A stretch of 47,452 bases of DNA from DATKLL01 sp035542475 (GCA_035542475.1 DATKLL010000121.1:1-47452), one strand, 5' to 3'; positions 26,317 to 34,971 are shown, numbered from the stretch's first letter. The notes: generated by a model from the sequence alone, not told the origin. Numbers and translations: made by a program.

Positions 26317-26910
26317 ATGGCTATTCAGTTACCCGAACTGCCCTATGCGAAGGATGCGCTGGCGCCTGTGATCAGTGCGAACACTTTGGAGTTTCACTAC
26401 GGGAAGCACCATAAGGCATATGTGGACAATACAAACAAACTGATTGAGGGAACAGACCTGGCCAATGTGCCGTTGGAATCTATCATCAAGAAGACGGCAG
26501 GCGATGCTGCAAAAACAGGTGTTTTCAATAATGCAGCGCAAGTGTGGAACCATTCGTTTTACTGGCAGTGCATAAAACCAAAGGGCGGCGGAAAGCCGAC
26601 TGGATCAGTTGCCGATAAAATCAACGCAGCCTGGGGAAGTTTTGAAAAATTTGCGGAAGAATTCAAGAATGCGGGTGTTACGCAGTTCGGCAGCGGCTGG
26701 GCATGGCTGGTCCTGGACGGCGGCAAGTTAAAAGTCACAAAGACCGCCAACGCCGATACACCGATAGCACATGGATTGAAGCCCTTGCTAACTGTGGACG
26801 TTTGGGAACATGCATATTATCTTGATTACCAGAACAGGAGGCCGGATTATCTTACAGCGTTCATCGATAAGCTCATAAACTGGGATTTCGTAAAAGCCAA
26901 TCTAGGCTGA
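26317..26910 (+). CDS. sodB: Iron superoxide dismutase
   Basis: The enzyme turns superoxide into oxygen and hydrogen peroxide in the cytoplasm. It has 197 residues, close to E. coli SodB (193). Iron ligands are His27 (EFHYGKHH), His79 (WNHSFYW), Asp161 and His165 (DVWEHAYY). Gln75 in NNAAQVWNH is the Fe-type signature; Mn enzymes have Gly-His there. The start is the ATG at 26317, 7 bases after a strong AGGAGG; an upstream ATG at 26299 lacks such a site. It has its own promoter. The gene fits an anaerobe that meets transient oxygen. Confidence 0.96.
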   Translation: MAIQLPELPYAKDALAPVISANTLEFHYGKHHKAYVDNTNKLIEGTDLANVPLESIIKKTAGDAAKTGVFNNAAQVWNHSFYWQCIKPKGGGKPTGSVADKINAAWGSFEKFAEEFKNAGVTQFGSGWAWLVLDGGKLKVTKTANADTPIAHGLKPLLTVDVWEHAYYLDYQNRRPDYLTAFIDKLINWDFVKANLG

Positions 26911-26948
26911 TTCAACTGAAAGATGGAATAATAAGATTTGCCACGAGC

Positions 26949-27632
26949 ATGCCTCCCAATAACCCATCCTATAAAAATCATCGTCAGCGCCTGAAGCAGA
27001 AATTTTCTGAATCAGGCGTTGATGCGTTTCATGATTATGAAGTCCTGGAACTTCTTTTATCGTATGCCATCCCTCGAAAAGATGTCAAACCACTGGCCAA
27101 GGAGCTCCTTCGTGAATTCGGTTCCCTAAAGGGCATCGTAGACGCAGAGAAAAACAGTCTCGAGAAGATCAAAGGCATCAGCACCCATACGGCAATACTG
27201 ATAAAGCTCATAAAGGACTTTGGTGCCCTGTACCTAAAAGAAAAGGCAAAGGAAAAACCCCAGATAAACTGCACGAGTGAATTGTTGAATTACTGCAAGA
27301 CCTACATGGGCGGTATCAAGGACGAGCAATTCTGTGTCATTTACCTGAACGCGCAAAACAGGATTACAGAGATTGAAGCTATCGAGGAAGGCGTTGTCAA
27401 TCAGGCTGTTGTTTATCCGAGAAAGGTCCTTGAAAATGCTTTGAAGAGAAAGGCATCAGCCATCATCCTGGTTCATAATCATCCATCAGGCCATGTAAAG
27501 CCCTCCGATGCTGACATTCGGCTGACGAAAACAATCCAGGAAACAGCGAAGATTTTGGATATCATTGTGCATGATCACCTCATTATCGGTGAAAACAGAT
27601 TTTTCAGTTTTCGTGAAGAGGGCCTGATATAA
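26949..27632 (+). CDS. radC: RadC/JAB-domain protein
   Basis: A 227-residue RadC-family protein. A helix-hairpin-helix-type N-terminus (about 20-95) is followed by a JAMM metalloprotease-like domain with HNH at 176-178, Ser186 and Asp189 in HNHPSGHVKPSDAD. The family is often called DNA repair protein RadC, but its biochemical role is unproven. It lies 38 bp after sodB and ends 1 bp from the convergent M50 gene. It is full length and appears intact. No strong ribosome site is visible before the ATG. Confidence 0.92.
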   Translation: MPPNNPSYKNHRQRLKQKFSESGVDAFHDYEVLELLLSYAIPRKDVKPLAKELLREFGSLKGIVDAEKNSLEKIKGISTHTAILIKLIKDFGALYLKEKAKEKPQINCTSELLNYCKTYMGGIKDEQFCVIYLNAQNRITEIEAIEEGVVNQAVVYPRKVLENALKRKASAIILVHNHPSGHVKPSDADIRLTKTIQETAKILDIIVHDHLIIGENRFFSFREEGLI

Positions 27633-27633
27633 A

Positions 27634-28497
27634 TCAGAACGGCACAGGTGTGAAGGTCATGACAAATACTGATATGGTTATCCAGCCGATGACTTTTCTT
27701 CTTCTATCAAGAGGGATCCAGTCGTAAATAACCGGCGGATGATTTACACCCATAATAAACAGGATACCTGCCCATATAAGCCAACCGCTCCAGCTTGTGA
27801 CACCCAAGATAACAAGAACGACGAGCACCATCTTTGCCACAATCCTTTGCTTAGGGCCGATGATAGCGTAGGCCACATGACCTCCATCAAGTTGACCCAC
27901 GGGAAGCAGATTCAGACAAGTAACCAGCAATCCAATCCAGCCGGAAAATGCTATCGGATGGAGAATAAGGTTTGCGTTGTCAGGCAAAGACCCATGAACT
28001 ACCCAATTCATAAGATAGAAAAGAATGGAGGAGCCGAGATTTACCCCAGTTTCCACCGGTTCATATTTGATCTCCGAAAGATAAAGGCCTATTAACAGCA
28101 CCGGAATTGAGACACACATACCCGAGAGAGGGCCGGCAGCGCCGACATCCAAAAGAATCCGTCGATCCATAATGGGTGATTTCATCTTGATGAACGCCCC
28201 GAAAGTTCCGATAAAGGAAGGTGCCGGTATGAAGTACGGAAGTGTTACATCTATATGATGTTTCCTGGATATAAAGTAGTGGCCGAATTCATGCGTACCC
28301 AGAATCAGCAGGAGTGTAAATGAAAAAGGTATTCCCTTCCAGAGCAGCAAGGGATTCTCGAGCGGGTTGACCCCTTGTTGTAAGGTACCGGCAATAAGGG
28401 TGCAGAAAAGCGTAAGCAGAAAAAGAATAATATGAAGAAAAGGCAATCTGCGTCCTTTTTCTTCATAGCCTGGATTAGTCGGTGTCTGATTATTCAA
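27634..28497 (-). CDS. Site-2 protease family (M50) membrane metalloprotease
   Basis: A 287-residue polytopic membrane protein. The zinc site HEFGH is at 69-73 and the third ligand Asp204 is in LLPVGQLDGG. About six to seven hydrophobic helices surround them. Related proteins cut membrane-bound substrates, for example anti-sigma factors. There is no PDZ domain, unlike RseP. The only plausible start in frame is TTG at 28497, because a stop lies 12 codons upstream; no clear ribosome site is seen, so the start is unsure. It is convergent with radC and lies downstream of the IHF-like gene terminator. Confidence 0.87.
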   Translation of the reverse strand: MNNQTPTNPGYEEKGRRLPFLHIILFLLTLFCTLIAGTLQQGVNPLENPLLLWKGIPFSFTLLLILGTHEFGHYFISRKHHIDVTLPYFIPAPSFIGTFGAFIKMKSPIMDRRILLDVGAAGPLSGMCVSIPVLLIGLYLSEIKYEPVETGVNLGSSILFYLMNWVVHGSLPDNANLILHPIAFSGWIGLLVTCLNLLPVGQLDGGHVAYAIIGPKQRIVAKMVLVVLVILGVTSWSGWLIWAGILFIMGVNHPPVIYDWIPLDRRRKVIGWITISVFVMTFTPVPF

Positions 28498-28614
28498 AGT
28501 AACGATCTTGCTAGCAGAATGCCTCTTACGCCCCTACAGGTAATCAATAAGCCCCGAAAGTTCTTCCTGATAGATGGGTTGAAAGAATTTTAACATGTAC
28601 GTGCGAAGAGCGCT

Positions 28615-28640
28615 AAAAAAGGGATCACAAAATGATCCCC
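28615..28640 (-). terminator. Rho-independent terminator after the IHF-like gene
   Basis: On the minus strand a GGGATCA/TGATCCC stem with a 5-base loop is followed by six T residues (28615-28620). It lies 67 bp beyond the stop of the IHF-like gene. Confidence 0.8.
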
Positions 28641-28706
28641 TTATATCCAGCTTATAATATTAGACAACTCGTAATGGTCAATATTTATTCAATAATAGAT
28701 ACTGAT

Positions 28707-28988
28707 CTACTTCTTGCCGTCAACTTTTGCCTTGAGTTCTTTACCTACTTTAAAAAAAGGCAGTTTCTTCGGCATTACCCTTATATTTTTCCCTGTCTTG
28801 GGATTTCTACCGGTGTAGGCGTTATAATTTCTTACGACAAAACTGCCAAATCCTCGGATTTCTATCCTGCCACCTTTTTTTAGTTCATCGGTAAAGCCTT
28901 TAAAAACCAGACTAACAACATCAATCGCCTTTTTCTCCGTCAAGTTCTCTTTCCTGCTTAAAGTCTCAATAAGTCCAGATTTATTCAT
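28707..28988 (-). CDS. HU/IHF-family DNA-bending protein (IHF-like)
   Basis: A 93-residue nucleoid protein. It carries the family signature IEIRGFGSFVVRNYNAYTGRNPKTGKNI, and the RIEIRGFGSF form and NPKTG tip resemble IHF beta more than HU. It bends DNA, as a homodimer or with a partner. The ribosome site is AGGAGGG just before the ATG. A promoter lies about 100 bp upstream and a strong terminator downstream, so the gene is monocistronic. A second family member (HU-like) lies 3.5 kb away. Confidence 0.95.
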   Translation of the reverse strand: MNKSGLIETLSRKENLTEKKAIDVVSLVFKGFTDELKKGGRIEIRGFGSFVVRNYNAYTGRNPKTGKNIRVMPKKLPFFKVGKELKAKVDGKK

Positions 28989-29089
28989 ACGCCCTCCTCA
29001 TGACGCTTAGTTATGACAATTTTTGAGCAGTAATAAAAATGAAAGGATCTTTTTAAATAACGTGGCAATTTATCTCTATTTTTAAACGA

Positions 29090-29117
29090 ATATTATTTAT
29101 TTTTATTTTAATGTCAA
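29090..29117 (-). promoter_or_regulatory. Promoter for the IHF-like gene
   Basis: On the minus strand TTGACA (29112-29117), a 16-bp spacer and TAATAT (29090-29095). It leaves a leader of roughly 95 bases before the ATG. Confidence 0.55.
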
Positions 29118-29153
29118 GACAAATTTTCATGGAATTTAGGTACTTCGAAAAAA

Positions 29154-29873
29154 TTATTTCACAAAAGACAGCAGTGTCTGAACTTCTTTCCTGGTCAAAT
29201 GCCTGAATGTTCCAACCTTCACGTTACCTAAATCTATGCCGTCAACGGCGGTCCGGACAAGCCTGACAACTGTATGGCCCAACGATTCAAATACCCTCCT
29301 AATCACTCTTTTTCTGCCTTCCACAATGGTCAAAGAAAGCCAGCAGCTCTTTCTGTTTGCTTTAAGTATATGAAAACTATCGGGTTTAAACTTTCCGTCT
29401 TTCAACTTAATACCGTCTTGAAGCATCTTGATATCATTGTTTGTCAGATTCCCTTCGATCTTGACCATATATGTTTTGGGAATCATGAATCGGGGGTGTT
29501 GTATTTTCAGGGAGAAATCCCCGTCATTGGTCATTAACAGCAAGCCTTCAGAATCGTAATCCAATCGTCCAACGGGAAATATCCTTTCCGATATACTGGA
29601 GAGCAAATCTGCAACGACAGGCCGTCCCTGCGGGTCACAAAGCGTTGTCATGTACCCCTTTGGCTTATTCAACAGCAGGTAAACTTTTGATTCTTCAGGC
29701 AAAATCAGCTTGCCGTCAACGCGAATTTCATCCACGTTAATATCTGCCTTTGTGCCCAATTGCCTGACAATTGCGTTATTTACAGTAACCCTGCCTTCTG
29801 TAATTATTTTTTCGGCGGTTCGCCTTGATGAAATTCCGGATGCGGCTATAATCTTTTGAAGACGTTCTTTCAT
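29154..29873 (-). CDS. rluB: 23S rRNA pseudouridine synthase RluB-like (RsuA family)
   Basis: A 239-residue enzyme. The S4 RNA-binding domain is at about 1-60 (RLQKIIAASGISSRRTAEKII). The catalytic domain has the Asp in GRLDYDSEGLLL and the lower motif RVFESLGHTVVRLVR. It isomerises uridine in 23S rRNA (E. coli RluB acts at 2605); RsuA or RluE-like specificity cannot be ruled out from sequence. AGG lies 8 bases before the ATG. It comes after scpB on the same strand, as in other deltaproteobacteria, with a 97-bp gap holding a short tandem repeat. Confidence 0.9.
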   Translation of the reverse strand: MKERLQKIIAASGISSRRTAEKIITEGRVTVNNAIVRQLGTKADINVDEIRVDGKLILPEESKVYLLLNKPKGYMTTLCDPQGRPVVADLLSSISERIFPVGRLDYDSEGLLLMTNDGDFSLKIQHPRFMIPKTYMVKIEGNLTNNDIKMLQDGIKLKDGKFKPDSFHILKANRKSCWLSLTIVEGRKRVIRRVFESLGHTVVRLVRTAVDGIDLGNVKVGTFRHLTRKEVQTLLSFVK

Positions 29874-29917
29874 GTAGAACCTAAATCCTTAATGATATCA
29901 AGATCCAAATTTTCAAA

Positions 29918-29960
29918 ATATTAGAATTTGGATATTAGAATTTGGATATTAGAATTTAGG
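29918..29960. repeat. Three tandem copies of a 14-bp unit
   Basis: ATATTAGAATTTGG occurs at 29918-29931 and 29932-29945, and a third copy, ATATTAGAATTTAGG with one change, at 29946-29960. The array fills the gap between scpB and rluB. Confidence 0.85.
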
Positions 29961-29970
29961 ATTTATTTGA

Positions 29971-30498
29971 TTATGTCCCCTCTTGCAAATCCTTCAGTTC
30001 CTTTAGAGTAGGCAGTTCCGACAGATCCTTTAAATTAAATACCTCAAGGAACTTTTTTGTTGTACCGTACATAATCGGTTTCCCGGGGACATCCTTTCGT
30101 CCCATAATTCTCACAAGCTTTTTCTCAAGCAGGCTCTTGAGAGAGCTGCCGACATCGACACCTCTAATCCTGTCTACTTCTGACTTCACTACCGGCTGTT
30201 TGTAAGCAATGACAGCGAGGGTTTCCATTGCTGCATGTGACATCATCGCTGGTTTTCCCCGCATTAATTTAGTCATCCAGGAACTGAGGTCCGGCCTTGT
30301 CCTGAACTGAAAACCTCCGGCTACCTCTTGAAGAAGAAATCCGCCCCATCTATTTTCATATTCGGCAACCAGGTCTTGCAGATGGCGGGCAATTTCCGTT
30401 TTTTCAACATTGGACAAAACTTCCCTGATCTTATCAACTGAAATAGGGGCTTCTGAAGCAAAAATAATAGCTTCTATTATTGCCTTCGTCTCTTCCAT
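29971..30498 (-). CDS. scpB: Segregation and condensation protein B
   Basis: A 175-residue protein made of two winged-helix domains (first EETKAIIEAIIFASEAPIS; second AMETLAVIAYKQPV ... IRGVDVGSSLKSLLEKKLV). With ScpA and SMC it forms the bacterial condensin that compacts chromosomes. Its ATG shares bases with the scpA stop (TAATG), so the two are translationally coupled. No smc gene is in the window. Confidence 0.95.
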   Translation of the reverse strand: MEETKAIIEAIIFASEAPISVDKIREVLSNVEKTEIARHLQDLVAEYENRWGGFLLQEVAGGFQFRTRPDLSSWMTKLMRGKPAMMSHAAMETLAVIAYKQPVVKSEVDRIRGVDVGSSLKSLLEKKLVRIMGRKDVPGKPIMYGTTKKFLEVFNLKDLSELPTLKELKDLQEGT

Positions 30499-31226
30499 TA
30501 TATCTCCGCGGCAAGAACCACTCTAATTACGCCAAAGGAACTGGCCTGATAGACCCTGATCATTCTTAATTTCATAAGTTCCAAGAGTGCGAGAAAAGTA
30601 TACAGGATCATTCTTCTGTCTGAATAATCTCCCAGCAACTCGGCAAAGGTCAGCTTCTTTTTTTCAGAAAGTCTTTCCATGATTTCATTTATCCTGTCTG
30701 TAAGAGACATCTTTTCAACATCAATCTCCATTAATTCCTTCTGTCCTGCGGCGGAAAAGATCCTGTAAAAAGCCTCCACAAGCTCGAAAACGCTAAGCTC
30801 CATGTCGGTTTCGTTTATTCCTGTTTCGGCATCCTGCTGCTCAACGGAATGTCCCCTAATAAAGATATCCCTCTCTAAAAGAGGCCTTTGTTCCAACTGC
30901 ATCGCCGCATCCTTGAAAATCTGATAGTCAAGCAGTTGTTTGACAAGTTCTGCGCGCGGATCCTCTTCCTCTTCATTCTCTTCATCCCCCTCCTCTTGAG
31001 CCGGAAGAAGCATTTTCGACTTTATATGGATCAGCGTCGATGCCAGAAGCAAGTATTCCCCAGCAACGTCCAAGTTAAGATATCTCATCATCTCCAGATG
31101 TTCAAGATACTGTTCCGTAATAAGTGCAATGGGTATATCGTATATATCTATCTCATTCTTCTTGATAAGATAAAGCAATAGATCCAGGGGACCCTCAAAT
31201 ATATCCAGTTTAACCTCATAACCCAT
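30498..31226 (-). CDS. scpA: Segregation and condensation protein A
   Basis: A 242-residue kleisin that bridges the SMC heads. The N-terminus VKLDIFEGPLDLLLYLIKKNEIDIYDIPI is the ScpA signature. A very acidic Glu/Asp stretch (about residues 82-92) sits before the middle linker, and the C-terminal winged helix includes TFLALLELMKLRMI. GGTG lies 7 bases before the ATG. It overlaps scpB and follows trpS by 109 bp on the same strand. Confidence 0.95.
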   Translation of the reverse strand: MGYEVKLDIFEGPLDLLLYLIKKNEIDIYDIPIALITEQYLEHLEMMRYLNLDVAGEYLLLASTLIHIKSKMLLPAQEEGDEENEEEEDPRAELVKQLLDYQIFKDAAMQLEQRPLLERDIFIRGHSVEQQDAETGINETDMELSVFELVEAFYRIFSAAGQKELMEIDVEKMSLTDRINEIMERLSEKKKLTFAELLGDYSDRRMILYTFLALLELMKLRMIRVYQASSFGVIRVVLAAEI

Positions 31227-31335
31227 AATGAAGCACCAATAAATTATAAATAATAAAACTGAAGGATAGACGAGAAATCATAAATTATGAACCTGAATCT
31301 TGCTGGGTGACACGGACGAAGCAAAACGATAATTA

Positions 31336-32325
31336 CTAGATTTTAACGGCTTCCCTGACCTCTTCCATTGTGGAACGGGCTATCCTGGCTGCCCTGGTAT
31401 TCCCGTCCTCGATAATACTTCTTACTTCGTCTATATGCCCCAGAAAATAATCACGGCGCTCATGAATCGGCCTCATACCCTCTATTACCACGGCTGCAAG
31501 AGACCTTTTGCAGTCCGTACAGCCTATGCCAGCCCTTTTGCATTCAATGGATATATTCCGGACATCGTCAGTCGGCGAGTAAATCTGGTGGAAGGTGAAT
31601 ACATTGCAAATCTCCGGCCTGCCCGGGTCTTTTCTCCTCATGCGCTGCGGGTCGGTAAACATGGCCTCGATCTTTTTCCTCAGTATATCTCCCTGATCAC
31701 TTATGTAGATCGCGTTGTCATATGATTTACTCATCTTCCTCCCGTCAATCCCTAAGAGTTTCGGCACATCCGTCAACAGTGTCTCAGGAATCGGAAATAT
31801 TTCTTTGTAAAGAAAATTGAAGCGCCTGGCAATCTCCCGTGTTAGTTCCACGTGGGGAAGCTGATCCACTCCCACAGGCACTCCGTAAGCCTTGTACATG
31901 ATAATGTCCGCTGCCTGGAGAACCGGATATCCCAGGAATCCGAAGGTTGAGAGGTCTTTTTCAGAAAGCTCCTCCTTGACTTCTTTATAGGTAGGATTCC
32001 TCTCAAGCCAGGGCAGTGGAGTAATCATGGAGAGGATGAGGAAGAGTTCAGCATGTTCCTTAATGCTTGATTGGATAAACAGCGTACTCTTTGCAGGGTC
32101 CAAACCTGCGCTGAGCCAGTCAATTACCATATTGAGTGTATATTCTTTTATCAGATCCGTATTATTATATTCGCTGGTCAACGCGTGCCAGTCGGCTACA
32201 AAATAATAACAGTCGTAATTACCGCTATTCTGGAGCTCTATCCAGTTTTTCAGGGCGCCGAGAAGGTTTCCCAGGTGCAGAGGCCCTGTGGGCCGCATGC
32301 CGCTTAATATGCGCTTTTTTGCCAA
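31336..32325 (-). CDS. trpS: Tryptophanyl-tRNA synthetase
   Basis: A class I aminoacyl-tRNA synthetase that charges tRNA-Trp; 329 residues. HLGN (17-20) is the HIGH motif and KMSKS is at 197-201. A Cys-containing stretch near the C-terminus (ECKRAGIGCTDCKR) is seen in some bacterial forms. The start codon is TTG at 32325: GAGGAA lies 6 bases upstream and no ATG is near. A promoter is seen just upstream. It heads the trpS-scpA-scpB-rluB gene order. Confidence 0.96.
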   Translation of the reverse strand: MAKKRILSGMRPTGPLHLGNLLGALKNWIELQNSGNYDCYYFVADWHALTSEYNNTDLIKEYTLNMVIDWLSAGLDPAKSTLFIQSSIKEHAELFLILSMITPLPWLERNPTYKEVKEELSEKDLSTFGFLGYPVLQAADIIMYKAYGVPVGVDQLPHVELTREIARRFNFLYKEIFPIPETLLTDVPKLLGIDGRKMSKSYDNAIYISDQGDILRKKIEAMFTDPQRMRRKDPGRPEICNVFTFHQIYSPTDDVRNISIECKRAGIGCTDCKRSLAAVVIEGMRPIHERRDYFLGHIDEVRSIIEDGNTRAARIARSTMEEVREAVKI

Positions 32326-32363
32326 TTTGTATTCCTCAATTCAATAACATTTTTGCGAGACGT

Positions 32364-32392
32364 TCAATAACAAAAAGAAAAGGTCGTGTCAA
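32364..32392 (-). promoter_or_regulatory. Candidate promoter for trpS
   Basis: On the minus strand TTGACA (32387-32392), a 17-bp spacer and TATTGA (32364-32369), about 39 bp upstream of the TTG start. Confidence 0.45.
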
Positions 32393-32415
32393 TGAAATGA
32401 CATCACCTGATGCAG

Positions 32416-32451
32416 TAAGGCCCCCGATATTCATAATAACCGGAGGCCTTA
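32416..32451 (-). terminator. Hairpin downstream of hup
   Basis: TAAGGCC-C-CCG pairs with CGG-A-GGCCTTA across a 14-base loop, 31 bp after the hup stop. The stem is long with one mismatch but has no U-run after it on the minus strand, so it may be a weak or Rho-aided terminator. Confidence 0.4.
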
Positions 32452-32481
32452 ATATATATTATACCTCTATTTTATAATCTT

Positions 32482-32754
32482 CTATTTTACTTTATTGGCC
32501 AATTCCTTGCCTGCTTTAAACTTTACAACTTTTTTAGCGGGTATCTTGATAGCCTTTCCTGTCTGTGGATTCCTTCCTTCTCTAGCTTTCCTCTTAGAGA
32601 CGGAAAAGGTACCAAACCCGACCAGGCCGACTTTGCCGCCTTTCTTCAACTCCTTGGTTACCGCACCGACATACGCATCCAGAGCCTTTGAGGCTGCTGC
32701 TTTAGAGATGCCGGCTCCTCCTGCCATTACCGCTATTAATTCTGCTTTCGTCAT
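32482..32754 (-). CDS. hup: HU-type nucleoid protein
   Basis: A 90-residue DNA-binding protein with the HU fold: N-terminal helices (TKAELIAVMAGGAGISKAAASKALDAY), core VGLVGFGTFSV and the DNA-contact tip REGRNPQTGKAI. It binds and bends DNA without strong sequence preference. AAGGGGG lies 11 bases before the ATG. An 8-bp inverted repeat lies upstream. It is monocistronic, with a possible terminator hairpin downstream. Confidence 0.95.
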   Translation of the reverse strand: MTKAELIAVMAGGAGISKAAASKALDAYVGAVTKELKKGGKVGLVGFGTFSVSKRKAREGRNPQTGKAIKIPAKKVVKFKAGKELANKVK

Positions 32755-33268
32755 CCTTCAAAATCCCCCTTTCCATAAAATATTTTAATAATTAAATTAA
32801 TTCATCTATCGGTAGCCCACAACTTAAGGCATGACTACCGATTGGTAAATCTAATATGCATTATTCTTAAATAATAGTAAATGATGACAGTGAATATCCA
32901 CTGTTGGAAATATCTGTATATCAAATGTAATTGAGCGTTACTTATTTTTCAACCACGGAGGAATTGGTTCATTATCTCGATATTCCGCGCCTTGCGTAAC
33001 ATAAAGAAAAGCAACAATCAAGAAAATTCTGACAATTTTTAAAAATATTCTCCTTGCAAAAGCACACGCAGTGCGGCTTCGGAAACTTTGTATGATTCAA
33101 ACCACCGTGATATGACGGTTTGACGGGGGTTACCTTTTTGTATTAAGGGATCAAAAGAGATATGCGGATGATGCAGAAGAATATCCTGTGCTTACACTTA
33201 TACGCTGGATTATCTCTCCGAAGACCCGTGCTGCTTTACCATAGGCAGCGCCTAGTATACATTTTATT
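32755..33268. other. Intergenic region between hup and mltA, no gene seen
   Basis: About 510 bp without a convincing coding frame on either strand and no tRNA fold. It holds the 8-bp inverted repeat near hup, AT-rich promoter-like sequence, and a small CCGT/ACGG palindrome near 33107-33120. No terminator with a U-run was seen after mltA. Confidence 0.5.
32808..32842. promoter_or_regulatory. 8-bp inverted repeat upstream of hup
   Basis: ATCGGTAG (32808-32815) and CTACCGAT (32835-32842) are perfect inverted arms 19 bp apart. They sit 54 bp before the hup start, overlapping a possible TTGTGG-17-TAATTT promoter on the minus strand. This could be an operator or a leader hairpin. Confidence 0.4.
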
Positions 33269-34516
33269 TCACTTATCAGTATTAGAAACAGACGGGGCAC
33301 CTGCTCGGCCGATCTTCTTTTTCACGAGGAAATAAAGCTCCCCGTTTTCCTTCAGGCTTCCCGCCAGCATCTCGGCTTCACTGCCCGTACCGCAAAACAG
33401 ATCAACGCGTCCCGGTCCTTTAATCACACCGCCGGTGTCCTGGTTGAGAACAAAGCGGGAGAAGTTCTCCCACGCATTGATGTTGCCGTTTTCATCAAAG
33501 ATAGGCTTTCGCAGTCTGATAAAGGCGAGGGCTCCCTTGGGGAATAAAGCGAGGTCCGTCGCGATCGACCTGCCTGAAGTCAGAGTAAGGCCGAGGGCTC
33601 CTATCGGGCCATTTTCAACAACCCGAAAAAAAACATAGCTCTCATTGTAGTTGAGGATATCGGATAGCTCATAGGGGTGTTCCCTGAGATATTTTTTCAC
33701 GGATTGGTGGGATATTTCGCTTGCCGCTATCTTTCCCGTTTCAATAAGGTACTTCCCAATACTGCGGTATGGACGGCCGTTCGACTGGGCATAGCTCACT
33801 TGCATGAAATTTCCATCCGGCAGCCTTATCTTTCCTGAGCCCTGGATATGGAGGAAAAACAGGTCTATCGGGTCATCAACCCAAGCCAATTCAAGATTTT
33901 TGCCGCTCAGAGATTCTTCATCTTCAATATCTGCCCTGGTGAAATGCGGGATCACCTCGCCATTCTTCAACCTGCCGACTATCTTCTCGTTCAGATACTT
34001 TTTGTTGAATTTGCCTAAATTCACCACGACCGTGTCATCAGGCGTACTATAAATCGGATACCTGTATTCATCCGTCCTTTCCAGGGAACCTTCCAAAACA
34101 GACTCAAAATATCCGGTAAAAAGGACCCTCCCTTCACCGTCAAGTCCGGTGGCTCTATACACATCAAAGGCGTCCAGTATTTTCTGCCGTTTAATTTCAT
34201 CAGAATCAGAACTATAAAAGATTTCCCGGAAAAGGAGAAGCGACTCCCCTAATTCTTTCCCTGTAACCTGACCATCGCCAAGCCTATTAATATTATTACC
34301 GGCACTCGTTTCATAATATTGCAGGCTTTTCTCGATGGCTGTAGCCAGCGAACCCTGATCAAGATCATCAATCAGCGGTGGGACTTTTTTAGCGGGGATT
34401 AACACGAGGGGTGGCGGCTTTTCTGCCGGTTTCCAGATTCCTAACGCACAACCGCTTATTATGGACAAAACAAAAAAAATACCAAAAAAACGCCGTGTCT
34501 TCATCACATGCATCAT
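33269..34516 (-). CDS. mltA: Membrane-bound lytic murein transglycosylase A
   Basis: An outer-membrane lipoprotein that cleaves peptidoglycan between MurNAc and GlcNAc, leaving 1,6-anhydroMurNAc. It has 415 residues with lipobox IISGC (Cys23). The MltA domain shows LFTGYFESVLEG and LFFLHIQGSGKIRLPDG, and the C-terminal 3D domain has QDTGGVIKGPGRVDLFCG with the three conserved Asp residues. The ATG overlaps the stop of the upstream acetyltransferase gene as ATGA. It is the last gene of the nadK-recN-acetyltransferase-mltA run. Confidence 0.94.
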   Translation of the reverse strand: MMHVMKTRRFFGIFFVLSIISGCALGIWKPAEKPPPLVLIPAKKVPPLIDDLDQGSLATAIEKSLQYYETSAGNNINRLGDGQVTGKELGESLLLFREIFYSSDSDEIKRQKILDAFDVYRATGLDGEGRVLFTGYFESVLEGSLERTDEYRYPIYSTPDDTVVVNLGKFNKKYLNEKIVGRLKNGEVIPHFTRADIEDEESLSGKNLELAWVDDPIDLFFLHIQGSGKIRLPDGNFMQVSYAQSNGRPYRSIGKYLIETGKIAASEISHQSVKKYLREHPYELSDILNYNESYVFFRVVENGPIGALGLTLTSGRSIATDLALFPKGALAFIRLRKPIFDENGNINAWENFSRFVLNQDTGGVIKGPGRVDLFCGTGSEAEMLAGSLKENGELYFLVKKKIGRAGAPSVSNTDK

Positions 34517-34971
34517 AATTCTATAATCATGGCCACTTCATCACAGTAATCCGGATATTTGGAGCATCTGAAGCAGTCCGACCAGATCTTTTCTGAAAGC
34601 GTTGACCGGTCGACTTCCTTAAACCCAAGCCGTTTAAAAAATTCCGGTTTGTTGGTAAATGTAAATATCCGGAACAATCCAAGGGTAATGGCCTCAGAGA
34701 TGCATGCCTCGACAAGTTTCCTGGCGATACCATGCTTTCTGTGCCCCTTTTCTACATAGAGTGAACGAATCTCCGCCAGGTTTTCCCAGATAATATTCAT
34801 GGCACAGATGCCCGCGACTGACTGTTTATCCTCGTCAAAATAAACATTGAAATCCCTCAGGCTTCCATAAATATCCATTAGTGACCTTGGAAGGATTTCA
34901 CCCTTCTCGGATGACTTATTAATCATCCTGTGAATTGTCTTGACATCGCTGATTCGTGCCTTCCTTAGCAT
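34513..34971 (-). CDS. GNAT N-acetyltransferase, short ArgA-like
   Basis: A 152-residue single-domain GNAT enzyme. The acetyl-CoA loop is seen in RKHGIARKLVEAC, preceded by LAEIRSLYV. The C-terminal WSDCFRCSKYPDYCDEVAMI, with its Cys cluster, and the N-terminus RKARISDVKTIHRMIN are typical of the short ArgA-type N-acetylglutamate synthases in deltaproteobacteria. Such an enzyme starts arginine synthesis from glutamate. No arg genes are near, so the assignment rests on sequence pattern. It overlaps mltA by 4 bases and follows recN by 65 bp. Confidence 0.78.
   Translation of the reverse strand: MLRKARISDVKTIHRMINKSSEKGEILPRSLMDIYGSLRDFNVYFDEDKQSVAGICAMNIIWENLAEIRSLYVEKGHRKHGIARKLVEACISEAITLGLFRIFTFTNKPEFFKRLGFKEVDRSTLSEKIWSDCFRCSKYPDYCDEVAMIIEL

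Noticed and set aside
29918..29960. CRISPR array
   Set aside because: The 14-bp units are directly adjacent without spacers and only three in number.
32755..33268. tRNA or small RNA in the hup-mltA gap
   Set aside because: No cloverleaf, CCA end or hairpin with a U-run could be found; short palindromes alone are not enough.
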